This document shows positions 16,612-25,341 of a DNA stretch of 64,000 nucleotides, piece after piece (the stretch's first letter is position 1; the number at the start of each line of letters is the position of its first letter). The notes beneath the pieces are model-generated. The model was not told the DNA's origin. It worked only from the letters and a program-made list of their open reading frames with translations, and searched no databases. The stretch spans positions 24,631 through 88,630 of the forward strand of contig JAPLOI010000017.1 of NCBI GenBank assembly GCA_026400815.1. Reading direction: 5' to 3'. Made by a program: the position numbers and the translations under genes. Origin of the DNA: Alphaproteobacteria bacterium (GTDB lineage: Bacteria; Pseudomonadota; Alphaproteobacteria; Acetobacterales; Acetobacteraceae).

Positions 16612-17621
16612 GCTTGGCCGCCGGCCTCGCCCAGCGCCTCGCCCGCTTCCCCCGCCTAGGCCTGGCCACCCTGCCCACGCCGTTGGAACCGATGCCCCGC
16701 CTCTCGGCCCATCTCGGCGGCCCCCGCCTATGGGTGAAGCGCGAGGATCTCTGCGGCCGCGGCCTGGGCGGCAACAAGCTGCGCAAGCTGGACCTCGTGC
16801 TGCATGAAGCGGTGCAGGCGGGCGCCGACACGCTGGTTTCAGGCGGCGTTGTGCAGTCCAACAGCCAGCGCCAGGTGGCTGCGGCCGCGGCGCAACTCGG
16901 CCTTGCCTGCCACCTCGCCGTGTATCATGGCCGCGTGGCACCCCAGGGCCCCGCCTACGGCACCTCCGGCAACGCCCTGCTCAACCGCCTGTTCGGCGCC
17001 ACGCTGCACGACGTTCCCTGGACCGGCGACCGCAACGGCGCCATCGCCGCCCTGGTTGAAACCCTGCGCGCCGAGGGGCGCCGCCCCTTCCTCGTGCCCT
17101 ATGGCGTCTCCAGCCCGCTCGGAGCCGTGGGCTACGCCTCCTGCGCGCTGGAAATCGCCGGGCAATGCGCTGCCCTGGGCTTCACCCCGGCCGCCATCGT
17201 GTTCTGCTCCGGCAGCGGCGCCACCCAGGCCGGCCTTGCCGTGGCTGGCGCCGCCTGCCTGCCGGGCACCGACATCGTGGGCATCGATATCGACGCGGAA
17301 CCAGACCGCGTGCGCGCAGATGTGGCCCGCTACGCCACCGGCGCCGCCGCCCTGCTCGGCCTGCCCTTCGATCCCCGCACGCTGGAAGTGGTCGCCGGCC
17401 ATGCCGGACCGGCCTATGGCGTGCCGCACGACGCTACGTTGGAAGCCCTGCACCTGGCCGCCCGGCAGGAAGCGCTGGTGCTGGATCCCGTCTATTCCGC
17501 CAAGGGGCTCGCCGGGCTGATCGCGCTGCTCCAGGCCGGGCGCTGGCGGGCGGACCAGCACGTGGTGTTTATCCACACCGGTGGGGCGCCTTCGTTGTTT
17601 GCGCATGAGGGGGTGGCGTGA
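16608..17621 (+). CDS. D-cysteine desulfhydrase / ACC deaminase family PLP enzyme
   Basis: A 337-residue fold-type II PLP enzyme. Key blocks are LPTPLEPMPRLSAHL, WVKREDLCG, the PLP lysine in GLGGNKLRKLDL, SGGVVQSNSQRQVAAAAA, and the phosphate loop FCSGSGATQAGLAV. The family includes D-cysteine desulfhydrase, L-cysteate sulfo-lyase and 1-aminocyclopropane-1-carboxylate deaminase. Sequence alone does not decide the substrate. Its ATG overlaps the stop of the WcbI-GT61 gene by 4 bp. It is the last gene before the composite hairpin repeat that ends this unit. Confidence 0.88.
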   Translation: MSLAAGLAQRLARFPRLGLATLPTPLEPMPRLSAHLGGPRLWVKREDLCGRGLGGNKLRKLDLVLHEAVQAGADTLVSGGVVQSNSQRQVAAAAAQLGLACHLAVYHGRVAPQGPAYGTSGNALLNRLFGATLHDVPWTGDRNGAIAALVETLRAEGRRPFLVPYGVSSPLGAVGYASCALEIAGQCAALGFTPAAIVFCSGSGATQAGLAVAGAACLPGTDIVGIDIDAEPDRVRADVARYATGAAALLGLPFDPRTLEVVAGHAGPAYGVPHDATLEALHLAARQEALVLDPVYSAKGLAGLIALLQAGRWRADQHVVFIHTGGAPSLFAHEGVA

Positions 17622-17626
17622 AAGAA

Positions 17627-17749
17627 AGAGTCTTCTTTTTCTGAAGAAAAAGAAGCAAAAAGACTCTTATTAGTTCGCAGCGGCACTGCCCGTTTTATCG
17701 AACGAACAAAAGTTTTTTGGTTCTTTTTTTCAAAAAAGAACGTTCTTTC
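17627..17749 (+). repeat. Composite AT-rich hairpin repeat, copy 2 (bidirectional terminator-like)
   Basis: Two modules in opposite orientation fill the gap between the convergent PLP-enzyme gene and xrtA. The plus module (17627-17667) is AGAGTC, TTCTTTTTC, loop TGAA, GAAAAAGAA, GCAAAAA bulge, GACTCT. The minus module (about 17707-17748) reads TTCTTTTTTG, then AAAAAAAGAA, then CCAAAAAA. Each lies just past one of the two stop codons and is T-rich after its stem, so the pair can act as back-to-back terminators. The same composite recurs at 38771-38906 and, reversed, at 4021-4138. Confidence 0.8.
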
Positions 17750-19314
17750 TAACTGCCAGCCGCCGCCCGCGCCAGGTTGGTGATCTGCTCGTCCAGCCCC
17801 GCCTGCGCGCCCAGGAACGCCGCCAGCAATTGCTGCGCCCATTCGCGTTCCCGCACTCCGATCGGGCTGCGCGGGAACTGCAGCGTGGCGGCCACCAAAA
17901 CGGGCGCCGCCTCCGCGCCGGCCACGCTGTTGCGCGCCTGACGAATCCGCTCGCCTAGCCCGCCGCGGCTCGGCGCGCCATCCAGCCACAGCCGGGTTGC
18001 TGCCATCGCCGCCGGGTTGGCGCTGGTGGCGAGGCGCCAACTGCCCTGGCCCTGCACATCGAGCGCGCCGAATTCCATCTCGTCGGCCAGGTCCTCGCGC
18101 GCCAGGCTGCGCCGGGCCTGCACGATGGCCGACGGGTTGGCGCGGGTGGAGAACACCTGCACCGTCATCGTCAGCCGCACCGGGCCGCACACGAATTCCG
18201 CCACGCTGCGGCTACCCTGCGGATCCACCGCCCCCGGCGTGCCGGGCGGGGTGGTGACCATGGGCCCGGCCGCGATGCAACCGATCGCCGGCTGCAGCGA
18301 GGGCGGCGTCACCTCGGCCACGGGCATCGCCCGCTGGTCCAGAAAGGCGGAGGCACTGGCCGCACTCGCCGCGAAGGCCGCCACCAGCACGGCCGCCGCC
18401 ACGGCGCGCAGGCGGGCCCCGGGCAGCCGCTCCGCCGGCTCCACCTCACGCACCGTTGCCACCGTGTCCTCGCGGAACGGCATGCCGGCCAGGATCAGCA
18501 GCAGGATCACGATGGAGAAGAAGATCCAGCCATACAGGATATGGTCCGCCGCCGCCGCCTCCGCGCTGCCCAGCGCCTCACCCAGGAGCACGATCCCCAG
18601 GGCCCGGAACCCATTGGCCACGATCGGGATGACGATGGAGGCGACCAGGAACAGCGCGCGCTTATGGTAGCTGCGGTAGATCAGGCAGGCGTACAGCACG
18701 CCGAAGGCGATTGCCGCGATCAGGAAGCGCAGCCCGGCGCAGGCCTCGGCGACGAAATACCGGCCGGAGGGTGTCTCGATCAGGAACGAGTCGGCGTAGA
18801 ACGGTACTCCCAGCACCGTCAGCCCCACCAGGCTGAACTGCAGGGTGAAATGCTGCAGGTACGGCGTCAGGAACGCGCCGAAGGGCACCAGGAAATACAG
18901 GTAGAGCAGCGGGGCGGACATCGCCCAGAACACCCGCCAGCCCAGCACGGCCAGGAACAGCAGCTGCACGAAGCTCATCGCCACCAGCTGGCGGCCTTCC
19001 ATGATGCCCATGCGCTCGGCCGCCATCCAGGCCGCCACGCCGGGGATGGCCAGCAGGCCGAGCCAGGGCAGCGGCTCCACCCGCAGCCCGGCCAGGTTCT
19101 GCCGCCGCTCCCAGGCGAGATAGAGCGCGATCGGCAGCACGAACCAGCAATGGGAATAGGCGGTGGAATCGTTCCACACCTTCACCGCCGACATCGCCTC
19201 CTCGTGGAACAGCAGGCCAAGCACGGCCAGGCCTGCCACCAGTACGAGCCCGGCATCGGCCGCGATCCTGCCCGCATCGGGCGACAGGTCGGCGGGCAGG
19301 GAGCGGGCGCTCAT
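17749..19314 (-). CDS. xrtA: Exosortase A (XrtA) with C-terminal EpsI-like domain
   Basis: A 521-residue integral membrane transpeptidase that cuts PEP-CTERM tails. The first ~300 residues carry about eight helices and the full catalytic set: Cys192 in AEACAGLRFLIA, Arg237 in NGFRALGIVLLG and His258 in ADHILYGWIFF. The remaining ~200 residues after one more helix form a periplasmic EpsI-type domain, as in exosortase A of exopolysaccharide loci. It is the last gene of the nine-gene minus-strand arm and overlaps the upstream glycosyltransferase gene by 4 bp. No PEP-CTERM substrate gene was recognised in the window. Confidence 0.95.
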   Translation of the reverse strand: MSARSLPADLSPDAGRIAADAGLVLVAGLAVLGLLFHEEAMSAVKVWNDSTAYSHCWFVLPIALYLAWERRQNLAGLRVEPLPWLGLLAIPGVAAWMAAERMGIMEGRQLVAMSFVQLLFLAVLGWRVFWAMSAPLLYLYFLVPFGAFLTPYLQHFTLQFSLVGLTVLGVPFYADSFLIETPSGRYFVAEACAGLRFLIAAIAFGVLYACLIYRSYHKRALFLVASIVIPIVANGFRALGIVLLGEALGSAEAAAADHILYGWIFFSIVILLLILAGMPFREDTVATVREVEPAERLPGARLRAVAAAVLVAAFAASAASASAFLDQRAMPVAEVTPPSLQPAIGCIAAGPMVTTPPGTPGAVDPQGSRSVAEFVCGPVRLTMTVQVFSTRANPSAIVQARRSLAREDLADEMEFGALDVQGQGSWRLATSANPAAMAATRLWLDGAPSRGGLGERIRQARNSVAGAEAAPVLVAATLQFPRSPIGVREREWAQQLLAAFLGAQAGLDEQITNLARAAAGS

Positions 19315-20567
19315 GGGGTGGCCTCCTCGGGCATGGTCGTGCGGGCGGGGTGGGCGGCGGCCGGGTTTTCCCGCACCTGCGGCAGGCTGTCCATCAGATC
19401 GTCAAGCCGCGACAACGTCGCCCCCCAGGCATAGGAGGCTTCCATGGCCGCGCGGGCGGCGGCCGGCAGGGCGGGATGGCCACCGGACAGGATCGCGCCG
19501 ACAGCCTCGGACATCGCTTCGGCCCCGTCGGCCACAAGCAGGTCGCGGCCCGGGGTGGCCACCACGCCTTCGAAGGCCTGCGGTGAGGCGACCACGGGGC
19601 GGGCCATCGCCATCGCCTCCAGCACCTTGTTCTGGATGCCGCGGGCGATGCGCAGCGGGGCCACGGCCACGGCGGCATGGGCCACCCAGGGCCGCACATC
19701 CTCCACCCGGCCGGTCACCTGGATGTCCGGCCCCGCCAGCGCCTGCACCGCGGGCAGCGGGTTCGCACCCACCACGGCGAAGCGCGGCGCGGGAGACAGC
19801 CGGCGCAGCAGGGGCATCACCTGGCCGGCGAACCAGATCGCGGCCTCGGCATTGGGCGGGTAGTCCATGTGGCCGGTGAACACCACGCGCGGCGCGTCGT
19901 CGGCCCAGGGGCGCGGGAAGGTGTGGCGCGGGTGGAAATAGTCCAGGTCCACCCCGTTCTGCACCGCGAACACGCGCCCTTCCGTCTGCGGCGCCAGGGT
20001 GGCGAAGCGCCGGCATTCCGCCTCGCTCACCAGCAGCGACAGCTCCGCCTGCCGCACGGACTGCGCCTCATAGGCCAGCAGCGTGCGGGCCTCGCGCGCC
20101 CAGACATGGCGCATCGGCCAGCGCCCCTCGGCGCCATAGGCGGCGAATTTTTCCGAGTCCACGTCGACCATGTCGAGCACCCAGGGCACGCCCGCGCCGT
20201 CGAAATACTGCGCCATGGGCGTGGAATAGGCGAAGCCGAGCCCGATCGGCCGCTCCGCCAGCAGCTTCTTCACCCAGGCAGCGAGCCCGGCATCGCCGTA
20301 ATAATCCACCATCAGCGGCCGCCCCGGCCGCAGCCGCGCCAGTGCCCGCAGCTTCTGCCCGCGCGGCGAGATCGGAAAGCTCGCCACCTCCCCGCACACC
20401 GCGCGCACGGCCTCGAGGTGGCGCGCGTCCTCGCCATCCACCGACAGGCAGCCCAGATGCACGCGCCAGGTTTTCGCCAGGTGCCGGATCATGTTCCAGC
20501 TGCGGATCTTCTCACCCTTGTCGGGCGGGTATGGGAAGCGGTGCGCGAGAAAGAGGAGTTCTCTCAT
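19311..20567 (-). CDS. XrtA-system glycosyltransferase (TIGR03087 type)
   Basis: A 418-residue GT4-like glycosyltransferase. It begins MRELLFLAHRFPYPPDKGEK, the usual opening of this exosortase-associated family, and has the donor-site segments VVFTGHMDYPPNAEAAIWF and IARGIQNKVLEAMAMARPVV. It probably adds a sugar to the lipid-linked repeat unit on the cytoplasmic face. The start at 20567 is set by homology; the longer frame upstream is out-of-frame noise. It is coupled to xrtA downstream (ATGA overlap), and femAB lies 1 bp upstream. Confidence 0.9.
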   Translation of the reverse strand: MRELLFLAHRFPYPPDKGEKIRSWNMIRHLAKTWRVHLGCLSVDGEDARHLEAVRAVCGEVASFPISPRGQKLRALARLRPGRPLMVDYYGDAGLAAWVKKLLAERPIGLGFAYSTPMAQYFDGAGVPWVLDMVDVDSEKFAAYGAEGRWPMRHVWAREARTLLAYEAQSVRQAELSLLVSEAECRRFATLAPQTEGRVFAVQNGVDLDYFHPRHTFPRPWADDAPRVVFTGHMDYPPNAEAAIWFAGQVMPLLRRLSPAPRFAVVGANPLPAVQALAGPDIQVTGRVEDVRPWVAHAAVAVAPLRIARGIQNKVLEAMAMARPVVASPQAFEGVVATPGRDLLVADGAEAMSEAVGAILSGGHPALPAAARAAMEASYAWGATLSRLDDLMDSLPQVRENPAAAHPARTTMPEEATP

Positions 20568-20568
20568 C

Positions 20569-21633
20569 TCACCCCAATCCGCGCACGATCGGCGGCCCCA
20601 GCAGGTTCGCCACCGGCAGCGGCAGCCGCTTCCAGGCGGCGATGAACAGCCGGTATTTCGGGTTGAGCGGATTGATGTCCGGGATCGATGCCCCCGGCGC
20701 CAGCCGGAACCGATAGGCCAGCGGTGCCGGCTCGAACCCCCAGTTCTTCTTGAAGGAATAGGCGCCAGTGCCGACCTTGCTGCGGCCATAGTCGAACAGC
20801 CGGAAGCCCCGCCCCGCCGCCCGGCGCATCACCTCCCAGTACATGAAGTCGTTGGCGTAGCGATCGCGCGCCGCCCGTGTGCCGCCGCCGTAATAGGGCA
20901 GCACCTCGTCGCGGAAATAGAAGTTCATCACCGAGGCGATCGGTGTCGCCCCGTCCAGGATGGTCACGATGTCGGCATCCTCGCCGAACGCTTCCATCAG
21001 GATGTCGAAATAGCGCTGCGGGAACACCGGCGTGCCCAGGTTGCGCACGCTCTCGGCATAGATCGGATGCAGCCGGCGCGTATCGCGGTCGATCTCGGAG
21101 GTGAGGCCCGCCGTGATGCCCTTGCGCACCATCGCCCGCTGCTTGCGCGGGATCGCCTTCATGTTGGCGTCGTCGTCGCCGGTGATGGCGCGGCGGAAGA
21201 TCACATAGAGGTCCGATCTCACCGGCCAGTCCGCGGCGTCCAGCCAGCCTTCCGGCGGGGCATGCAGGAAGCGGAATTCCAGCACCGGCACGCCGGCGCC
21301 GCGCATCACGCTTTCGGCATGCGCCACCAGCGCCTGGAACGCTTCCTGGTCCGCCGCCAGCGGCCCGCCATTGACGCTGAACGGCACCGAGATCAGCGAA
21401 TCCCCGAACAGCATCGTGCGCACGCGGGCCAGCGGCAGCACGCCAACGATCGCGCCGTCGCGCTCGGCGGCCACATAATGCGTGGCATGGCCGAAGGCGC
21501 GCGCGATCACCCGGCGCCAGGCGGCGCGGTGGAAGAAGGTGCCCTCGGGATGCGCCAGCACGAAGGCATCCCAGGCCGCCTCCAACCCGGCAGCATCGGC
21601 GGCATCGTCCAGCGGGCGCAGGCGCAGGGTCAT
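20569..21633 (-). CDS. FemAB-like protein of the XrtA/PEP-CTERM system
   Basis: A 354-residue GNAT-fold protein of the FemAB-related family that accompanies exosortase A (TIGR03019 type). Recognisable blocks are HPEGTFFHRAAWRRVIARAF, IPRKQRAMVRKGI, and YYGGGTRAARDRYANDFMYW, followed by FRLFDYGRSKVGTGAYSFKK. FemAB relatives transfer aminoacyl groups; the acceptor in this system is not known. It is 16 bp after the deacetylase gene and 1 bp before the glycosyltransferase gene. Confidence 0.9.
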   Translation of the reverse strand: MTLRLRPLDDAADAAGLEAAWDAFVLAHPEGTFFHRAAWRRVIARAFGHATHYVAAERDGAIVGVLPLARVRTMLFGDSLISVPFSVNGGPLAADQEAFQALVAHAESVMRGAGVPVLEFRFLHAPPEGWLDAADWPVRSDLYVIFRRAITGDDDANMKAIPRKQRAMVRKGITAGLTSEIDRDTRRLHPIYAESVRNLGTPVFPQRYFDILMEAFGEDADIVTILDGATPIASVMNFYFRDEVLPYYGGGTRAARDRYANDFMYWEVMRRAAGRGFRLFDYGRSKVGTGAYSFKKNWGFEPAPLAYRFRLAPGASIPDINPLNPKYRLFIAAWKRLPLPVANLLGPPIVRGLG

Positions 21634-21649
21634 GCTTGGGGTCCGGCGT

Positions 21650-22531
21650 TCAGGCAGCGGATGCCATGGGGGCCGGGGGCGCGGCCAGTTCAGGGAACAC
21701 CTCGTCCATCCGCCCCCAGGCGAAATCGCGCAGCAGCCGCTCCAGCCGTGGCGCGGTGCGGGCGAGGTTCAGGTAGTGGCGGAAACGCGAAAGCCGGCCG
21801 GCCCCGCCGATGCGCGGCTGGCCGGGATCGATCTCCCACGGGTGGGTGTAGAACATGCCGCCCCGCCCCTCGGCCTGGTTGAAGGCGGCCAGCCCGCGGC
21901 GGAAGACGGCATAGGGGAGCAGCCGGAAATACCCGCCACCGGAGATCGGCAGGTTCTGGCCACGCATCCGGATGGTAGTCATCGGCACCTCCCACAGCGC
22001 CCCCTCAGCCACCGCATGCGGGAAGCGCGGCGCATCCGGCGCGCCATACAGATCGTGCCGCACCGGATAGATGGAGGAGCTGTAGCGATGCCCGGTCTCG
22101 GCCAGCACGGGATAGGCAAAGGGCGTCGCCGGCCCGATCGAGAAGGTCGGCGCGCGATACCCGGCCACCGCCACGCCGCCGATATCCTCCAGCAACGCCT
22201 TGGCGCGCAGCACATCCTGGCGGAACTGCTCCGCCGACAGCGTTGCCACCCTGGCGTGGCCATGGCCGTGGCTGGCCAGCTCATGCCCCGCCGCCACGAT
22301 GCGCCGCACCAGCGCGGGATGCCGCTCGGCCACCCAGCCCAGGGTGAAAAAAGTCGCGCGCACCCCGGAAGCGGCGAACAGCGCCAGGATGCGGTCGGTA
22401 TTCGCCTCCACCCGGCGCGGAAACCCCTCCCACGCGTCGCGCGGCACGGTGCGGGCGAAGGCTTCCACCTGGAAGTAGTCCTCCACGTCCACCGTCATCG
22501 CATTCACCAGCCTGGCGCCGGGCACGGCCAT
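21650..22531 (-). CDS. XrtA-system polysaccharide deacetylase (DUF3473 type)
   Basis: A 293-residue NodB-type carbohydrate esterase. It opens AMTVDVEDYFQVEAF, supplying the catalytic and metal Asp residues. The metal His residues are in HELASHGHGHARV, and FRAPTFS-type chemistry is represented by GYRAPTFSIGP. The C-terminal FYTHPWEIDPGQPR and FRHYLNL segments are typical of the exosortase-associated subfamily. It presumably de-N-acetylates the polymer or its precursor. The ATG overlaps the stop of the ATPase gene (TGATG). No signal peptide is evident. Confidence 0.92.
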   Translation of the reverse strand: MAVPGARLVNAMTVDVEDYFQVEAFARTVPRDAWEGFPRRVEANTDRILALFAASGVRATFFTLGWVAERHPALVRRIVAAGHELASHGHGHARVATLSAEQFRQDVLRAKALLEDIGGVAVAGYRAPTFSIGPATPFAYPVLAETGHRYSSSIYPVRHDLYGAPDAPRFPHAVAEGALWEVPMTTIRMRGQNLPISGGGYFRLLPYAVFRRGLAAFNQAEGRGGMFYTHPWEIDPGQPRIGGAGRLSRFRHYLNLARTAPRLERLLRDFAWGRMDEVFPELAAPPAPMASAA

Positions 22532-23562
22532 CAGGACAGCCCGCTGCGCTGCTGGCTGAAGCCGCCGAACACGTCCATCAACCGCTGGAACACGCGCTCG
22601 CGCCGCGCCACCGTCTCCTCCAGCACCTCGATGCGCCGCACCAGGTCCTGGTAGCTGCGCTCGGGGACCCGCTCGACGCTGCCCGCGGCCGGGCACAGCG
22701 GAATCACTTCCGCCCCCAGCTCGGTGTCGCCCACGCCCTCGCCGCCACCTTCGAGGTCGGCGCGCAGTTCTTCCGCGGTGGCATCCACCATCCGCACCTC
22801 GATCCGGTGTGCCTCCTCCAGCGCCGCGTACAGCAGCACGCGCGCGGCCAGCCGGTTGATCCGGCGCGGCATGCCGCCGGTGTGGCGATGGATCGCGGCA
22901 TGGGCTTCGGGCGTCCATTCCGGGTCGCCCTCCCAGCCCACCTCGGCCAGGCGGTGCTCGATATAGCCCTGCGTCTCCTCCTCCGAGAGCGGGCCGAGAT
23001 GGTAGCTGGCAAGCACGCGCTGGCGCAGCTGGTCGAGGTCGGGGGAGGCGAGCTTGCGCCGGAACTGCGGCTGGCCCAGCAGGATGGTCTGCAGGCTGGC
23101 CTGCCCGTCCTCGGTGATGTTGGAGAGCATGCGCAGCTCCTCCAGCGCGGCCAGGGTCAGGTTCTGCACCTCGTCCACCACCAGCAGGCAGCGCCGCCCG
23201 GCGGCGCGGTGCTCGGCCAGCATGTCGGCGAACAGGCGGATCAGCGTGGCTTTGTCCGTGGCGTCGGTCTCGATCCCGAAGGCGCCCATGGTCAGGCGGA
23301 ACAGGTCGTCGTTGTTCACCTGCGTGGTGTTGATCCGCGCCAGCGTATAGGTCTCGCGGTCCAGCTCCGACCACAGCCGCTCCACCAGCGTGGTCTTGCC
23401 GGCACCGACCTCGCCGGTGACGATGATGAACCCCTCGCCCTGCGACAGCCCGTAGATCAGGTGTGCGATCGCCCGGCCATGCCCGCGGCTGGCAAAGAAG
23501 AACCGGCTGTCCGGCGTCAGCTGGAAGGGCATCCCAGTGAAGTTGTAGAACCGCTCGTACAT
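22531..23562 (-). CDS. XrtA-system AAA+ ATPase (ExeA-like, TIGR03015 type)
   Basis: A 343-residue ATPase. It begins MYERFYNFTGMPFQLTPDSR, the standard ExeA/TIGR03015 opening. The Walker A motif is TGEVGAGKTTLVERL and the Walker B is CLLVVDEVQNLTL, with GMPRRINRLAARVLLYA in the sensor/lid region. The last ~90 residues are acidic and predicted helical, ending in a possible coiled coil (RRIEVLEETVARRERVFQRL). It probably energises assembly of the export machinery. It sits between the outer-membrane protein gene and the deacetylase gene. Confidence 0.92.
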   Translation of the reverse strand: MYERFYNFTGMPFQLTPDSRFFFASRGHGRAIAHLIYGLSQGEGFIIVTGEVGAGKTTLVERLWSELDRETYTLARINTTQVNNDDLFRLTMGAFGIETDATDKATLIRLFADMLAEHRAAGRRCLLVVDEVQNLTLAALEELRMLSNITEDGQASLQTILLGQPQFRRKLASPDLDQLRQRVLASYHLGPLSEEETQGYIEHRLAEVGWEGDPEWTPEAHAAIHRHTGGMPRRINRLAARVLLYAALEEAHRIEVRMVDATAEELRADLEGGGEGVGDTELGAEVIPLCPAAGSVERVPERSYQDLVRRIEVLEETVARRERVFQRLMDVFGGFSQQRSGLS

Positions 23563-23599
23563 GGCTCGGGGCGACCTGTAGGTAAAAGGGGGCCGGCGC

Positions 23600-25270
23600 T
23601 CAGAAGGTCTTGCGCACCCCCAGGCTGATCAGGCTGCCATCATAGCCGAACCCAGGCTGCGGGGAGGCGACGCGCGTATACGTATAGGTCGCACGTGTCG
23701 ACAAGGTTTCCGACAGCGACCAGTTCAGCCCGGCGGAGAAGGTCGAGATGTCCTGGCTGGCCACGCCCTTGGCGCTGCGCGCGCCGTAGGTCGCCTGCGC
23801 ATTGCCGCGCAGCCCCGGCAGGATCTCGCGCTGCCAGGCCAGGCTGGTGCTGTAATAGGTGATCCCCGGCGCCGCCCCCGCAACATCCGCGCTCAGCGTG
23901 GTCCGCTCGTCGCGGTTGAACGAAAGCGTGAAGCTGTCGATATCCTGCAGCAGCACGCCGCTCACCGAGGCGCGACGCACGCGCGAGATGCCGCCCTGGG
24001 TGCCGGCGAAGTTGTTGTTCACCAGCACCGGCATGCCGGTCGCCGGGTCCACCACCAGGGACGGCCCGGCGACCCGGGATCGGCTCAGCGAGGATTGCAA
24101 CTCGTCGGCCTGGCTCACCATCGCCTCGGAGTAGCTGGCCGACACGCGGGTGCGCGCGGTCGGCGCCGTGTTGCCCTCGAAGAAGAAGTTGGTGCCGCCG
24201 TCGCGGTGGCCGAAGCGCGCCGTCATCGTGGTGTCGGGGTCCGGGTTCCAGCGCAGCCCGAGCGACCACAGCATCTCATTGATCCGGATCGGCTGCACCC
24301 CGCCATAGCGGATGTCCTGGTGCCCCACCTGGCCCAACAGCGTCACCGTGCGCGTATAGGCATAGCCGAGATCCAGCGTCTCGGTCTGGCGCGCCGCGCC
24401 ACGCAGCGCGCCGGGGCCGTCGTAGTCGATCCGCAGCACGCTCAGCCCGAAATTGATCCGCCCGAACTCCTGGCCGCTGGTGAAGGAGGCCTGGGTGGTG
24501 TTCGTGGTGGTGTCGCCCGGGGTCAGCGCCGTCGCGAACGGCGTATTCGTCCGCAGGTTCTGCCCGGTGCGGGTCAGGAAGGTGTAGGTATAGCCAAGCT
24601 CCGCCACGCCGTAATCGCCAAAGGCATGCCGCAACTGCGGACCAAGCGTGAAGCTGGTGGTCTGCACCCGGTCCTGGCGCGCAAGGTTGCCACCCGTCCC
24701 CTGCCCCAGCCCGCCTGCGCGCGAGAACTCGCTGGCATAGGCCGAGGCATTGAAAAACAGCAGATCCTCGAAGATCGTGGCCCGTGCCGAAGCATTCAGA
24801 TTCTGGCCGACTGAATTCTGCTTCGAATCATTCTGGAACGAACGGAACTGCGGCGCATAGTAGAAGGAGCCCGTCAGCCGCTGCGAGGCACCCTGCACCA
24901 GCAGGCTGGGCGTCACGTTGGTCACAAGCTCGCTCTGCCGGCCCTTGCCCGTGGTTCCATAGCCAAGGGCCCGGGCATTGTCGGTGCCCGTGATCTCCAC
25001 GTCGATGCCCGGGGTCACGGTCCAGTTCGGTGAGCCCGGCGCCACAGCTACCGGCCCGTAGGCCTGCTCGAAGGCGCGCCGGAGATCGCCGAGTTCCACT
25101 GTGGTGCCCATCTGCGGCAGCAACTGGGCCCGCGCGGCCCCACCAGGCACAAAGGCCGGCAGGGTCGCCGCCAGCCCCGCCACGGCCCATCGCCCGGCGC
25201 GTCGGCTTCCGCCGGGCCGGCGGAGCAGGTCAGCCCTCAACAAGGCAGTGCTGCATGGTGCCGGCTCCAT
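23600..25270 (-). CDS. XrtA-system outer-membrane beta-barrel protein (TIGR03016 type)
   Basis: A 556-residue exported protein. A basic N-terminus and hydrophobic stretch (WAVAGLAATLPAFVPGGAAR) form a signal peptide. The rest is alternating polar and hydrophobic beta strands rich in Thr, Ser and Tyr, ending in the outer-membrane signature GVRKTF with a terminal Phe. It fits the PEP-CTERM-associated porin-like family thought to secrete the polysaccharide across the outer membrane. It lies in the middle of the minus-strand operon between the tyrosine kinase gene and the ATPase gene. Confidence 0.85.
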   Translation of the reverse strand: MEPAPCSTALLRADLLRRPGGSRRAGRWAVAGLAATLPAFVPGGAARAQLLPQMGTTVELGDLRRAFEQAYGPVAVAPGSPNWTVTPGIDVEITGTDNARALGYGTTGKGRQSELVTNVTPSLLVQGASQRLTGSFYYAPQFRSFQNDSKQNSVGQNLNASARATIFEDLLFFNASAYASEFSRAGGLGQGTGGNLARQDRVQTTSFTLGPQLRHAFGDYGVAELGYTYTFLTRTGQNLRTNTPFATALTPGDTTTNTTQASFTSGQEFGRINFGLSVLRIDYDGPGALRGAARQTETLDLGYAYTRTVTLLGQVGHQDIRYGGVQPIRINEMLWSLGLRWNPDPDTTMTARFGHRDGGTNFFFEGNTAPTARTRVSASYSEAMVSQADELQSSLSRSRVAGPSLVVDPATGMPVLVNNNFAGTQGGISRVRRASVSGVLLQDIDSFTLSFNRDERTTLSADVAGAAPGITYYSTSLAWQREILPGLRGNAQATYGARSAKGVASQDISTFSAGLNWSLSETLSTRATYTYTRVASPQPGFGYDGSLISLGVRKTF

Positions 25271-25341
25271 CCGTCAGGAAACTCCGTGGGCACCATACCC
25301 CGGCATGCCAAGGATATCGCACCGAATCCTTATATCCGGAC

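Noticed and set aside
23640..24269. Long opposite-frame ORFs overlapping the beta-barrel and other genes (for example within 1453-2535, 5090-5938, 9132-11105, 32464-35454)
   Set aside because: They are shadows of real genes in GC-rich DNA: low-complexity Arg/Ala/Gly/His-rich translations, no domain motifs, and they lie fully inside well-supported genes.
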